Assembly (NCBI GenBank): GCA_963700255.1
Contig: CAVOWW010000023.1
Coordinates: 62,001 to 126,000, forward strand
Direction of reading: 5' to 3'
DNA: 64,000 nucleotides
DNA from: UBA10649 sp963700255
GTDB lineage: Bacteria; Actinomycetota; Actinomycetes; S36-B12
Shown here in pieces: positions 34,424-43,779 of this stretch. Both the position numbers and the translations under genes were made by a program. The notes beneath the pieces are model-generated. The model made no database searches. It was not told the origin of the DNA and saw only the letters and a program-made list of their open reading frames with translations. The first letter of the stretch is position 1, and each line of letters begins with the position of its first letter.

Positions 34424-35610
34424 TAGCTCGGCTTGTCCGGCTCGATCTGGTGCACCCACGCGAGGATGCCGCCGCCCACGTGGATGGCATCCGAGAAGCC
34501 GGCGCCCTTGACGACCGCGAGCGCCTCTGCCGAACGCCCGCCCACCTTGCAGTGCAGGACGATCTGCTTGTCGCTGGGCAGCTGCTCGAGTGCCGACCCG
34601 TCCAGGATCTCGCCCTTCGGGATGAGGACCGCCCCGTCGATGCTGACGATCTCGAACTCGTTCGGCTCGCGCACGTCGATGAGGACGAAGTCGATCTCTC
34701 CCGCCTCGCGGGCCTCCAGCATCTCCTTGAGCTGCACCACCGAGATCGTCGAGTCCTTGGCGGCCTCGGCCGCCTCGTCGGAGATCGTGCCGCAGAACGC
34801 CTCGTAGTCGATGAGCTCGGTGACCGTCGGGTTCTCCCCGCACACCGCGCAGTTCGGGTCCTTGCGGATCTTGACCTGGCGGTAGGTCATCTCCAGCGCG
34901 TCGTAGACCATGAGACGCCCGAGCAGCGTCTCGCCGATGCCCGTGATCAGCTTGATGGCCTCGTTGACCTGGATCGACCCGATCGACGCGCACAGCACTC
35001 CGAGCACGCCGCCCTCGGCGCAGGACGGGACCATGCCCGGCGGCGGGGGCTCGGGGTAGAGGCAGCGGTAGCACGGGCCGTGCTCGGCCCAGAACACGCT
35101 GGCCTGGCCGTCGAAGCGGTAGATGGAGCCCCAGACGTAGGGCTTGCCGAGCAGCACGCAGGCGTCGTTGACCAGGTACCGGGTCGCGAAGTTGTCCGTG
35201 CCGTCGACGATGAGGTCGTACTGGGAGAACAGCTCGAACACGTTCGACGAGTCGAGGCGATCGGTGTGCAGGTTCACCTGCACGTACGGGTTGATCTCCT
35301 GGACGAAGTCGCGGGCGCTCTCGGCCTTGGGACGGCCGATGTCGCTCTGCCCGTGGATGATCTGGCGCTGCAGGTTGCTCTCGTCGACGATGTCGAACTC
35401 GACGATCCCGAGCGTCCCGACGCCCGCCGCCGCCAGGTACATCAGCGCCGGGCTGCCCAGCCCGCCCGCGCCGACGCACAGCACCTTGGCGTTCTTCAGC
35501 CGCTTCTGGCCGGCCATGCCGACGTCCGGGATGATCAGGTGACGGCTGTAGCGACGGACCTCGTCGACGGTCAGGCTCTCGGCCGGCTCGACCAGCGGGG
35601 GCAGGCTCAC
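34420..35610 (-). CDS. moeZ: adenylyltransferase/sulfurtransferase MoeZ
   Basis: A 396-residue protein starting at GTG 35610. The E1-type domain has the ATP loop G-A-G-G-L-G (47–52), a V-D-G-T-D-N-F-A-T-R stretch, and zinc Cys pairs C-Y-R-C and C-A-V-C. The C-terminal rhodanese domain carries the active Cys in H-C-K-V-G-G-R-S (about residue 354). This two-domain form adenylates and thiolates sulfur-carrier proteins such as MoaD, ThiS or CysO. It corresponds to Rv3206c and lies a few genes from adnAB as in mycobacteria. Nothing is missing. Confidence 0.95.
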   Translation of the reverse strand: MSLPPLVEPAESLTVDEVRRYSRHLIIPDVGMAGQKRLKNAKVLCVGAGGLGSPALMYLAAAGVGTLGIVEFDIVDESNLQRQIIHGQSDIGRPKAESARDFVQEINPYVQVNLHTDRLDSSNVFELFSQYDLIVDGTDNFATRYLVNDACVLLGKPYVWGSIYRFDGQASVFWAEHGPCYRCLYPEPPPPGMVPSCAEGGVLGVLCASIGSIQVNEAIKLITGIGETLLGRLMVYDALEMTYRQVKIRKDPNCAVCGENPTVTELIDYEAFCGTISDEAAEAAKDSTISVVQLKEMLEAREAGEIDFVLIDVREPNEFEIVSIDGAVLIPKGEILDGSALEQLPSDKQIVLHCKVGGRSAEALAVVKGAGFSDAIHVGGGILAWVHQIEPDKPSY

Positions 35611-35726
35611 AGGTGCTCCAGTGCTCGGGGTGCGGACGTCCGACCCTAACCACCCTGCGCCCGTCGGCATTCCGCTGGTCGCCCTCCTGCGAACGATGTG
35701 CAGGTGGGAGGCCGTACCGTGCATCC

Positions 35727-36158
35727 GTGACATGGGATCCGACCTCAGCAGGGGTCCTGACCCTGCCGTCGGGGCGCCGCATCCGCGGGCGAGGCCTGCG
35801 CGACGCGCTTCCGGGGGGCCCACTTCCGCAGTTCGGCGTCTACCTCCTCGGTCGGCAGCCCGATCCCGTTCCCTGGGACTCCGCCTGGGTGCGGTGGCCC
35901 GACTTCCGCCTCCCGATGGACCGCGAGACCGCGGCGCGACTCCTGAGGCTGGCCTGGGAGCGCTCCGAGACCGAGCGCGTCGAGGTCGCGTGCCGAGGAG
36001 GACGTGGCCGCACGGGAACGGCCCTCGCCTGCCTGGCGATCATCGATGGCCACCCGGCGGGCGATGCCGTCGACTTCGTGCGCACGCACTACAGCCGGCA
36101 CGCGGTCGAGACCCCGGGCCAGCAGCTGTTCGTGAGCGAGTTCCAGCCGACCGACTGA
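35727..36158 (+). CDS. protein-tyrosine-phosphatase-like protein
   Basis: A 143-residue protein from GTG 35727. The phosphatase loop C-R-G-G-R-G-R-T-G (Cys at about residue 89) fits C-x5-R, and the residues before it (V-E-V-A) form the usual buried strand. A general-acid Asp may be in W-P-D-F near residue 55. The C-terminal Q-Q-L-F-V closes the fold, as in small dual-specificity phosphatases. Substrate unknown. The gene is convergent with rsgA, with 29 bp between the stops. Confidence 0.8.
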   Translation: MTWDPTSAGVLTLPSGRRIRGRGLRDALPGGPLPQFGVYLLGRQPDPVPWDSAWVRWPDFRLPMDRETAARLLRLAWERSETERVEVACRGGRGRTGTALACLAIIDGHPAGDAVDFVRTHYSRHAVETPGQQLFVSEFQPTD

Positions 36159-36187
36159 CCGGACATCAGGATCCCGCTCCGTGAAGG

Positions 36188-37216
36188 TCAGTGCCCCCGC
36201 TCCTTGAAGAGCTGCCGCGAGGCCTTGGCCCGCTGCTTCCACACCGCCCGGGCCTCCTTGGCGGCCACCGGGTCGTCCCGCCGAAGCTGGAAGTCCAGCT
36301 CCCGCCTGAGCTTGCGGTAGTTGGCGAGCCGGTCCGCGTCGAGGGTGCCTGCCTCCTGCGCGGCCACCACGGCGCACCCGGGCTCGTGATCGTGCGCGCA
36401 GTCACGGAACCGGCACTGGGTCCCGAGCTCCTCGATGTCCGGGAACGCCGCGGCCACGCCCCCGTGGTCCTCCGCCAGCGACAGGCTGCGCAGGCCGGGG
36501 GTGTCGATGAGGACACCGCCCGACGGCAGCACCTGCAGCTCGCGGGCGCTGGTCACGTGGCGCCCACGGCGGTCGCCCTCTCGGACCGAGCCGGTCGCCG
36601 CCACGTCCCGGCCGGCGAGCAGGTTGGTCAGCGTGGACTTGCCGGCACCGGACGGTCCCAGGAGCACGCCCGTGCGGGCCGGCTGGAGCAGCTGCGAGAC
36701 CTCGGCAGCGCCGTCACCGGTGACGGAGCTGACGCAGATGATGTCGACGCCGACGAGCCGGTCGCGCAGCTGCTGCACGGCCTCCCCGGTGTCGAGGTCG
36801 GACTTGGTGAGCAGCACGACGGGCTCGGCACCGCTGTCCCAGCCCACGGCCACCTCCCGCTCGACCCGGGCGATGCTCATCCGGTCGGCTGGCACCGCGA
36901 CCAGGACGAGATCGACGTTCGCGGCGAGCACCTGCGTCAGGCCCGTCGGGTCGCGTCGCGCGACCTGCGACCACCGCGGGGCGATGGCGCTCACGGTGCT
37001 GGTGTCGTCGAGGCGCACCCGCACCCAGTCGCCGACGGCCACCGGGGTACGCGACCGTGCCCGGGCGTCACCGTCCGACGTCGCGACCTGGCATGAGTCG
37101 AGGTCGACTCGCACCACGCGGCCGGGGACGGTGGCGGGGTCGTCGCCGAGAAGGGCGCTGACACGCTCGTCCCAGCCCAGGGGTGCGAGGACGGGAGCAT
37201 CATGCGCCTCCGTCAT
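36188..37216 (-). CDS. rsgA: ribosome small-subunit-dependent GTPase RsgA
   Basis: A 342-residue circularly permuted GTPase: an OB-like N-terminal domain (about 30–85), the G4 motif T-K-S-D (137–140) before G1 G-P-S-G-A-G-K-S-T (187–195) and G3 D-T-P-G, then a zinc domain with Cys and His in C-R-F-R-D-C-A-H-D-H-E-P-G-C. RsgA helps maturation of the 30S subunit. It starts 3 nt after the glutamate dehydrogenase stop, so the two are probably one transcript. Confidence 0.95.
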   Translation of the reverse strand: MTEAHDAPVLAPLGWDERVSALLGDDPATVPGRVVRVDLDSCQVATSDGDARARSRTPVAVGDWVRVRLDDTSTVSAIAPRWSQVARRDPTGLTQVLAANVDLVLVAVPADRMSIARVEREVAVGWDSGAEPVVLLTKSDLDTGEAVQQLRDRLVGVDIICVSSVTGDGAAEVSQLLQPARTGVLLGPSGAGKSTLTNLLAGRDVAATGSVREGDRRGRHVTSARELQVLPSGGVLIDTPGLRSLSLAEDHGGVAAAFPDIEELGTQCRFRDCAHDHEPGCAVVAAQEAGTLDADRLANYRKLRRELDFQLRRDDPVAAKEARAVWKQRAKASRQLFKERGH

Positions 37217-37219
37217 CGA

Positions 37220-40200
37220 TCAGCCCTCGACACCCGCCGAGGTGGTGCCCTGAGCAACGAGGTTGCGCATCGCCCGGAGCGCCACCGACAGCGTCGCGAG
37301 ATCGGGGTCCTCGACGGCCGCGATGTCGTCGAGGGTGGCGCGTGCCCGGGCGACGCCCCCGGTATGGGCCTCCTCCCACATCGCCAGCCGCTCCAGCGGG
37401 GCAGCCTCAGGCGGTGTCGATCTCAGGACGCGCGACGTCAGGCCGGCGACGACGGCATAGAGGTCACTGCGGAGGGCGTGCCGCGCGAGGACGCTCCACC
37501 GATCGACGCGTGGCAGCTCGGTGATGCGCACCAGCGTGCGGTCGATGTCATAGCGCTCGGAGACGGTGAAGTAGAGCGGCACGACGGTGCTGGCCGACTC
37601 GCCGGTACGGACGCAGATGTCCGTGACGTCGAGCAGGGCGAACACGTCCAGCGCGGCGGCCGCCCGGCGGGAGAGTCCCTCCGGTGCACCCGCGGCCATG
37701 AACCGCTGCGCCAGCCGGTCGAACCGGAGGCGCTCCTTGCCGAGCAGGTGGGTCGGCACGGCACGGGTGTGGTCGGCCACGACCGAGACGAACCGGTCCA
37801 GCTCCGCCTGGACGTCGAGGGACCCTCCACGGGTCTGCAGGAACCAGCGTGTCGAGCGGTCGAGCAGCCGACGGGTCTCCAGGTGCATCGCCACCTGGGC
37901 GGACGTCGGGATCTGGTTGTCCTCGTCGTTGATCTCCTGCCAGAACTCGTCGATGCCGAAGATCTCGATCGACGCCAGGGCGGCTCGGACGATCTCGACC
38001 GCACTGGCACCGGTCTCCTCCATCGCCCGGAACACGAAGGTGACGCCGGCGATGTTGAGCAGGCGGTTCACGGTGACCGTGCTGATGATCTGCGAGCGGA
38101 GCTGGTGGCCGTTGAGCTCGGCCCCGAAGCGCTCGACGAGCGTCGGCGGGAAGTAGGCCGTCAGCTCCTTCGCGAAGTACGGCTCCTCGGCGATGGTCGA
38201 CTCGTTCAGCTCCTGGGTGAGCCAGATCTTCGCGTAGGCCAGCAGGATCGACAGCTCGGGACTCGTGAGGCCCTCGCCTGCGAGCTGTCGCGTGCGCAGC
38301 TCCTCGTCGTCAGGGAGGAACTCCAGCGCACGGTCCAGCATGCCGAGCCGCTCGAGCTCCCGGATCATCCGCTGGTGGACCGTGATGAGCCCGGCCGCAC
38401 CGGCGCGGGCGTTGCCCAGCACGACGTTCTGCCCGTAGTTGTCCTGCAGCACCTGCTGCGCCACGTCGTCGGTCATCTCGGCCAGCAGCGCGACCCGGTC
38501 CTCCGCGGACAGGAGGCCGCGGCGGACCAGGCCGTCCAGCAGGATCTTGATGTTGACCTCGTGGTCGGACGTGTCCACGCCGGCCGAATTGTCGATGGCG
38601 TCGGTGTTGAGCCGCACCCCATGCCGCGCGGCCTCGACGCGACCGAGCTGGGTCATGCCGAGGTTGCCGCCCTCGCCGACGACCTTGCAGCGCAGGTCGG
38701 AGCCGTTGATCCGGATGCGGTCGTTCGCCTTGTCGCCGACGTCGGCATTGGTCTCCGTCTGGGCCTTGACGTAGGTGCCGATGCCGCCGTTCCAGAGCAG
38801 GTCCACCGGCGCCTTCACCGCTGCTCGGATCAGCTCGTCCGGCGTCATGCTCGTGACGTGCCGGTCGATGTCGAGCGCCGCCGCGACCTCGGGAGTGACG
38901 TCGATCGACTTGAGGGAGCGCGAGAACACGCCTCCTCCCGGCGAGACGAGCTCGGGGTTGTAGTCGGCCCACGAGGAGCGGGGCAGGCCGAAGAGGCGGC
39001 GGCGCTCCGCGAACGAGGTGGCGGCATCGGGGTTCGGGTCGAGGAACACGTGGCGGTGGTCGAAGGCCACGACCAGCCGGATGTGCTCGCTGAGGAGCAT
39101 GCCGTTGCCGAACACGTCTCCGCTCATGTCGCCGATGCCCGCAACCGTGAAGTCCTGGGTCTGCGTGTCCACCCCGAGCTCGCGGAAGTGCCGCTTGACC
39201 GACTCCCACGCCCCGCGGGCGGTGATGCCCATGGCCTTGTGGTCGTAGCCGACCGACCCACCCGACGCGAACGCATCCCCGAGCCAGAACCCGTACTCGG
39301 CCGAGATCGAGTTGGCCAGGTCGGAGAACGTCGCCGTTCCCTTGTCCGCGGCCACGACGAGGTAGGGGTCGTCACCGTCGTGGCGCACCACGTCGCGCGG
39401 AGGCACGATCTCGCCGTCGAGGAGGTTGTCGGTGATGTCGAGCAGCGACATGATGAACTCGCGATAGGCGGCCTTGCCCTCAGTGAGCCACGCGTCCCGG
39501 TCCAGCGACGGGTCGGGAAGCCGCTTCGCGTAGAAGCCGCCCTTGGCGCCGACCGGCACGATCACCGAGTTCTTGACCTCCTGCGCCTTCACCAGGCCGA
39601 GGACCTCGGTGCGGAAGTCCTCCTGCCGGTCGCTCCACCGCAGTCCACCGCGGGCCACGGCGCCGAAGCGCAGGTGCACGCCCTCGACGCGGGGCGCGTA
39701 CACCCAGATCTCGAACTGGGGCTTGGGGAGAGGGAGGTCGGGGATCGACCGCGGGTCCAGCTTGAACGCCACCGAGGTGCGGTCGATGCCGTCGTCGTCG
39801 GTCTGGAAGTAGTTGGTGCGCAGCGTGGCCTGGATCATCGCGAGGAAGGACCTAAGGATGCGGTCCTGGTCGAGGCTGGCCACCCGGTCGAGCGCCTCCT
39901 CGATCTGCTCGACGATGAGCTCCTGGGCGCGCTCGCGATCCTCCGGACCACCGGGCGCGAACCGCGCCTCGAACAGGCGCAGCAGGAGTCGCGTGATGAC
40001 GACGTTGTCCGCCACGACCTCCTCGAGGTACCCCTGGCTGAACGTCGACCCGATCTGCCGCATGTAGCGCGAGTACGCCCGCAGCACGAGCGCCTGCCGC
40101 CAGCGCAGTCCGCCGCTCACGATGAGCCTGTTGAACCCGTCGATGCCGCAACGGTCGTCCCACGCGGCGGCGAACGCCTCCTCGAAGCGCTCGGCCAGCG

Positions 40201-42067
40201 AGCCACGATCGGTGATCTCGGTGTCGGGCAGCAGCATCCCGAAGTCGAGGACCCAGGCCGGCTCCTTCAGCGCACGGGCGATCTCGTACGGGTACTCGTC
40301 GACCACGTCGACGCCCATCGAGTGCAGGATCGGCAGCACGCGCGACAGCGACATCGCCGGTCCGACCCGGGTGATCTTCAGCCGCAGCTCACGCCGGCTG
40401 CCGTTCGGCGGCTCGTAGAGCTCCAGCGACAGCTCGCCGGGCTCGAGCTGCTCGATCACCATCGCGTCGTTGACGCCGCGACCGGGTCCGAAGTCCTCCT
40501 TGTACGCCTCGGGGAAGGCACGGGCGTACGTGCGCATCAGCGGTGACGCTGCCGCGTCACCGAGGCGCGTCGCCAGCATGGACGTGAACTCGTCCTGCCA
40601 GCTGCGCGTCGCCGACGCAACCCTGGCCTCGAGCTCATGCAGGTCGATCGGCGGCAGGCCGTGCCCCAGCGGGACGTGGATGACGAAGTGCAGCCGCGCG
40701 AGCACCGACTCCGTCACGCGTGCCGTGTAGTCGACACTGCTGCCGCCGATCGCGTCGACCAGGAGCTTCTCGATGCGCAGCCGCACCTGAGTGGTGTATC
40801 GGTCACGCGGCAGGTACACCAGGCAGGACATGAACCGGCCGTAGTCGTCTGGTCGCAGGTACAGCTTGGTGTGCCGTCGCTCCTGCAGGTGCAGCACCGA
40901 CTGCGCCGTCTTCGCCAGCTGGGCATCGTGCGTCTGGAACAGCTCGTCTCGCGGGTAGGTCTCGAGGAACGTCAGGAGGTCCTTGGCGTCGTGCGAGCCG
41001 GCGACGTAGTCGAGGGACGACTCGAGGTGCCTGGCCTTCATCCGCAGGATCGGGATGTCGAGGATGCTCTGCGTGTAGGCGCTCGACGAGTAGAGCCCGA
41101 GGAACCGCCGCTCGCCGGTCACCTCGCCGGCAGCGTTGAACGTCTTCACGCCGATGTAGTCCAGGTACACGTTGCGGTGGACCGTGGAGCGCGAGTTCGC
41201 CTTGCTCAGCACGAGGAGCTCGGGCTGACGGGCCAGCGCCCGGACCGCCGGCGGGAGGGCGGCGAAGCTCTTCGACATCGCCGTCGGCGCCTCGGGATCG
41301 ACGTCCATGCTGAGGATGCCGAGCCCGCTGCCGTCGACCGGGATGAGGCAGTCCTCCCCGGCCACGACCTTCAGCTCGTACTCGCGGTACCCGAGGAAGG
41401 TCAGGTTGTCGTCAGCGAGCCAGCGCAGGAGGTCGACGCCCTCGTCGACCTCCTCCTGGGGGATGCCGACGGGTGGAACGGCGGAGATCTCCTCGGCGAG
41501 GATGAGGGCCCGCGAGCGCATGGCCCGCCAGTCCCGCACGGCCACGCGGACGTCGTGCAGGACACCGGCGATCTGGCGGTCCAGGCTCGCAGCGGCGTCG
41601 TCGCCGTAGTCGCGCTCCATCTCGATCCACATCCACGACTCCGCGATCGTGCCCGCGGGCCGCACGTCGTCCACGTCGATGTCGACGATCTCCAAGAGGC
41701 GACCGACGTCGTCGCGTCGCACGACCAGCTGCGGGTGGACCACCAGGTGGATGCCGCGCCCGGTCGCCCCGATGGCATTCGTGACGGAGTCGACGAGGAA
41801 GGGCATGTCGTCGGTGACGATCTGCAGGACGCAGTCGGTGGCGGGGGCGTGATCGAGGTCGGCGAGGCGCACCAGGGCGGTTCCGACCGGACGGACGCGG
41901 GCGAACTCCGCCATCTCCGCCGCATGGGCGGCGAGGAAGTCGACGGGACGGTACGCGAGGTCCTCGTCCGCCAGATAGCGGGTGAACCGCGTCGTCAGCT
42001 GCCTCACCTCGGGATCCGCGATGGCCGACAGCGCCTCGCGAGTGGCCGGACTGGGTGTACTGGTCAC
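37220..42067 (-). CDS. gdh: NAD-specific glutamate dehydrogenase, large (180-kDa class)
   Basis: A 1615-residue protein, the usual length for the L-180/Rv2476c class. The N-terminal half holds ACT-like regulatory segments (for example D-D-M-P-F-L-V-D-S-V near residue 85). The catalytic core at about 805–850 includes A-R-G-G-L-R-W-S-D-R and G-A-K-G-G-F, with the substrate-binding Lys. It deaminates glutamate to 2-oxoglutarate with NAD+. In M. tuberculosis the homologue is bound by GarA; whether a GarA exists here is not visible. Several open frames run antisense through it but none looks real. Confidence 0.95.
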   Translation of the reverse strand: MTSTPSPATREALSAIADPEVRQLTTRFTRYLADEDLAYRPVDFLAAHAAEMAEFARVRPVGTALVRLADLDHAPATDCVLQIVTDDMPFLVDSVTNAIGATGRGIHLVVHPQLVVRRDDVGRLLEIVDIDVDDVRPAGTIAESWMWIEMERDYGDDAAASLDRQIAGVLHDVRVAVRDWRAMRSRALILAEEISAVPPVGIPQEEVDEGVDLLRWLADDNLTFLGYREYELKVVAGEDCLIPVDGSGLGILSMDVDPEAPTAMSKSFAALPPAVRALARQPELLVLSKANSRSTVHRNVYLDYIGVKTFNAAGEVTGERRFLGLYSSSAYTQSILDIPILRMKARHLESSLDYVAGSHDAKDLLTFLETYPRDELFQTHDAQLAKTAQSVLHLQERRHTKLYLRPDDYGRFMSCLVYLPRDRYTTQVRLRIEKLLVDAIGGSSVDYTARVTESVLARLHFVIHVPLGHGLPPIDLHELEARVASATRSWQDEFTSMLATRLGDAAASPLMRTYARAFPEAYKEDFGPGRGVNDAMVIEQLEPGELSLELYEPPNGSRRELRLKITRVGPAMSLSRVLPILHSMGVDVVDEYPYEIARALKEPAWVLDFGMLLPDTEITDRGSLAERFEEAFAAAWDDRCGIDGFNRLIVSGGLRWRQALVLRAYSRYMRQIGSTFSQGYLEEVVADNVVITRLLLRLFEARFAPGGPEDRERAQELIVEQIEEALDRVASLDQDRILRSFLAMIQATLRTNYFQTDDDGIDRTSVAFKLDPRSIPDLPLPKPQFEIWVYAPRVEGVHLRFGAVARGGLRWSDRQEDFRTEVLGLVKAQEVKNSVIVPVGAKGGFYAKRLPDPSLDRDAWLTEGKAAYREFIMSLLDITDNLLDGEIVPPRDVVRHDGDDPYLVVAADKGTATFSDLANSISAEYGFWLGDAFASGGSVGYDHKAMGITARGAWESVKRHFRELGVDTQTQDFTVAGIGDMSGDVFGNGMLLSEHIRLVVAFDHRHVFLDPNPDAATSFAERRRLFGLPRSSWADYNPELVSPGGGVFSRSLKSIDVTPEVAAALDIDRHVTSMTPDELIRAAVKAPVDLLWNGGIGTYVKAQTETNADVGDKANDRIRINGSDLRCKVVGEGGNLGMTQLGRVEAARHGVRLNTDAIDNSAGVDTSDHEVNIKILLDGLVRRGLLSAEDRVALLAEMTDDVAQQVLQDNYGQNVVLGNARAGAAGLITVHQRMIRELERLGMLDRALEFLPDDEELRTRQLAGEGLTSPELSILLAYAKIWLTQELNESTIAEEPYFAKELTAYFPPTLVERFGAELNGHQLRSQIISTVTVNRLLNIAGVTFVFRAMEETGASAVEIVRAALASIEIFGIDEFWQEINDEDNQIPTSAQVAMHLETRRLLDRSTRWFLQTRGGSLDVQAELDRFVSVVADHTRAVPTHLLGKERLRFDRLAQRFMAAGAPEGLSRRAAAALDVFALLDVTDICVRTGESASTVVPLYFTVSERYDIDRTLVRITELPRVDRWSVLARHALRSDLYAVVAGLTSRVLRSTPPEAAPLERLAMWEEAHTGGVARARATLDDIAAVEDPDLATLSVALRAMRNLVAQGTTSAGVEG

Positions 42068-42281
42068 GTGATCGCCTCTTCACACGACGGCCGGCACGGC
42101 GCGGCCGGGCCAGGGTCGCACGCCGTTGTGCGACTCCTCGGCAACGGTAGCCCTCCGCGTCGGCCAAACGGTGCAGTTCCGGACTCCACGCCGGAGACAT
42201 GCCCGACGGGGAGTGTCCGCCTTGGAGGCGACCTCGGGCATGATGACTGCTACGCACTCGACGGACGCGGGCGACCGCGGG

Positions 42282-42788
42282 ATGGGACGGCACGTGGCCA
42301 CGAAGCTGACATGCGAGCAGGAGTTCCCCGCCGACCCGGTGACGGTGATGGCCATGCTCCGCGATCCGGCCTACGTCTTGGAGAAGGGCGAGCGCACCGG
42401 CTCGCACGACATCACCGTCGAGGTGACCGACACCGATGGCGGCGGCGTCGTCATCTCCTGCACGCGGTCGATGCCGGCCGAGGTGCCCTCGTACGCCGCG
42501 CCGTTCGTGGGCGACACCATCACGATCACGGAGACGCAGACGTGGACGGCTCCCTCGGCCGACGGTTCAGCCAGCGCCGCCGTCACCGTCGAGTTCAACT
42601 CGCCCCTGGCCTACTCGGGCACCATCACCCTGTCCGCCGGTGCTGCAGGGTCGATCGCCGTCAACGAGGGCGCCTTCAAGGCGAGCGTCCCGTTCGTCGG
42701 TGGCAAGATCGAGAAGGTCGCCGCCGGCATGACGGAGAAGTACCTGAACAAGGAGACCACGGTCGGCGCGGATTGGCTCGCCCGCTGA
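42282..42788 (+). CDS. DUF2505 (START/SRPBCC-like) protein
   Basis: A 168-residue protein from ATG 42282; ATG at 42240 or 42243 and GTG 42294 are alternatives. It begins with the F-P-A-D-P-V-T-V-M-A-M-L-R-D-P-A-Y pattern and ends in a long helix (K-I-E-K-V-A-A-G-M-T-E-K-Y), typical of DUF2505 proteins, which have a helix-grip fold that holds a hydrophobic ligand. It is divergent from gdh and convergent with the patatin gene; its stop lies inside a 14-bp palindrome shared with that gene's stop. Confidence 0.85.
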   Translation: MGRHVATKLTCEQEFPADPVTVMAMLRDPAYVLEKGERTGSHDITVEVTDTDGGGVVISCTRSMPAEVPSYAAPFVGDTITITETQTWTAPSADGSASAAVTVEFNSPLAYSGTITLSAGAAGSIAVNEGAFKASVPFVGGKIEKVAAGMTEKYLNKETTVGADWLAR

Positions 42789-42792
42789 CCGG

Positions 42793-43779
42793 TCAGCCGG
42801 TCGCGGGGAACGACTCCGACTCGTGCCAGGCGTTGGGGCTCGTGCGCAGGGATGTCTCGAGCACGAACCGCATTCGGCTGTCGTCCATGAGGTTGGCGCC
42901 GATGGCAACGAGGTCCTCAGGTCCGGGCCCCACCATGTGCACCTGCGTGCCGGCCACCCGCACCCGCGCCGCCTCCTGCAGGGCCGCCTTGGTCACCTCG
43001 GCGCGCCAGCGCCGCTCCAGGCGGGCCGCGACACCCGACGGGCTGTCCATCGCGAAGGACATCATCGGGGCGACCACGTAGAGCTCGTCGAGACCGGCGT
43101 GCGCGACCACGTCGATCGACGTGGCCGACACGGCGCCTCCGTCGACGAAGGTCCGACCGTTGATCGGCACCGGAGCGAACCAGCCGGGGATCGCGCATGA
43201 GGCCATGACGGCGCTCGACAGCGGCGCCACGGGGGCGCCCGGCCGGCCGAACACGATCCGCCTGCCGTCCTCGTAGTCCATGGCGACCACCCAGATCCCC
43301 TTGTGCGGGGACCAGTCCCCGAAGGGGGTGACCGCGTCGACGAGGTGGCCGATCCGCTCCAGCGAGCGGGTGCCCTCCGGCATGAAGGCCGACAGGACGG
43401 TCGTGGCGGGCAGCTGGCCGAGGCGGCGCAGGCTCGATCCGATCAGCCGAGGCGATCCGGGGCCGAGCAGCCTGGGTCTCGCCGGCCGACGCCCGCCTGT
43501 CGCCTGGATGGGGTCGAAGTCGTAGCCGGCCAGCGGGCCCGAGGTGACGACCTCGTCCCCGTAGTGCTGTCGCAGCTCGTCGATGGACACGCCGCCACCG
43601 ATGAGCGCCGAGAGGACGGAGCCCGCCGAGGTGCCCACGATGATGTCGGCGTCCGCGGCCGCGAAGCCGTACTGCTCCTGCATGGCCGCCAGCGCACCGA
43701 CGGCCCAGGTGCCGCCCAGCACGCCGCCGCCGCCGAGCACGAGCCCGCGCCGCGGCCTGCCCACAACGGCCTCGGTCAT
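42793..43779 (-). CDS. patatin-like phospholipase/acylhydrolase
   Basis: A 328-residue protein with the complete patatin catalytic set: oxyanion loop G-G-G-G-V-L-G (about 16–22), nucleophile G-T-S-A-G (Ser about residue 50) and the D-G-G motif carrying the catalytic Asp near residue 205. It is expected to hydrolyse acyl esters of lipids; no signal peptide is seen. Its ATG overlaps the stop of the WS/DGAT gene by 4 nt, so the two enzymes are translationally coupled, suggesting coordinated synthesis and breakdown of neutral lipid. Confidence 0.9.
   Translation of the reverse strand: MTEAVVGRPRRGLVLGGGGVLGGTWAVGALAAMQEQYGFAAADADIIVGTSAGSVLSALIGGGVSIDELRQHYGDEVVTSGPLAGYDFDPIQATGGRRPARPRLLGPGSPRLIGSSLRRLGQLPATTVLSAFMPEGTRSLERIGHLVDAVTPFGDWSPHKGIWVVAMDYEDGRRIVFGRPGAPVAPLSSAVMASCAIPGWFAPVPINGRTFVDGGAVSATSIDVVAHAGLDELYVVAPMMSFAMDSPSGVAARLERRWRAEVTKAALQEAARVRVAGTQVHMVGPGPEDLVAIGANLMDDSRMRFVLETSLRTSPNAWHESESFPATG

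Noticed and set aside
37202..40546. A 1114-codon open frame on the + strand
   Set aside because: It is antisense to the intact glutamate dehydrogenase gene, has no start context and shows composition typical of a mirrored high-GC frame.
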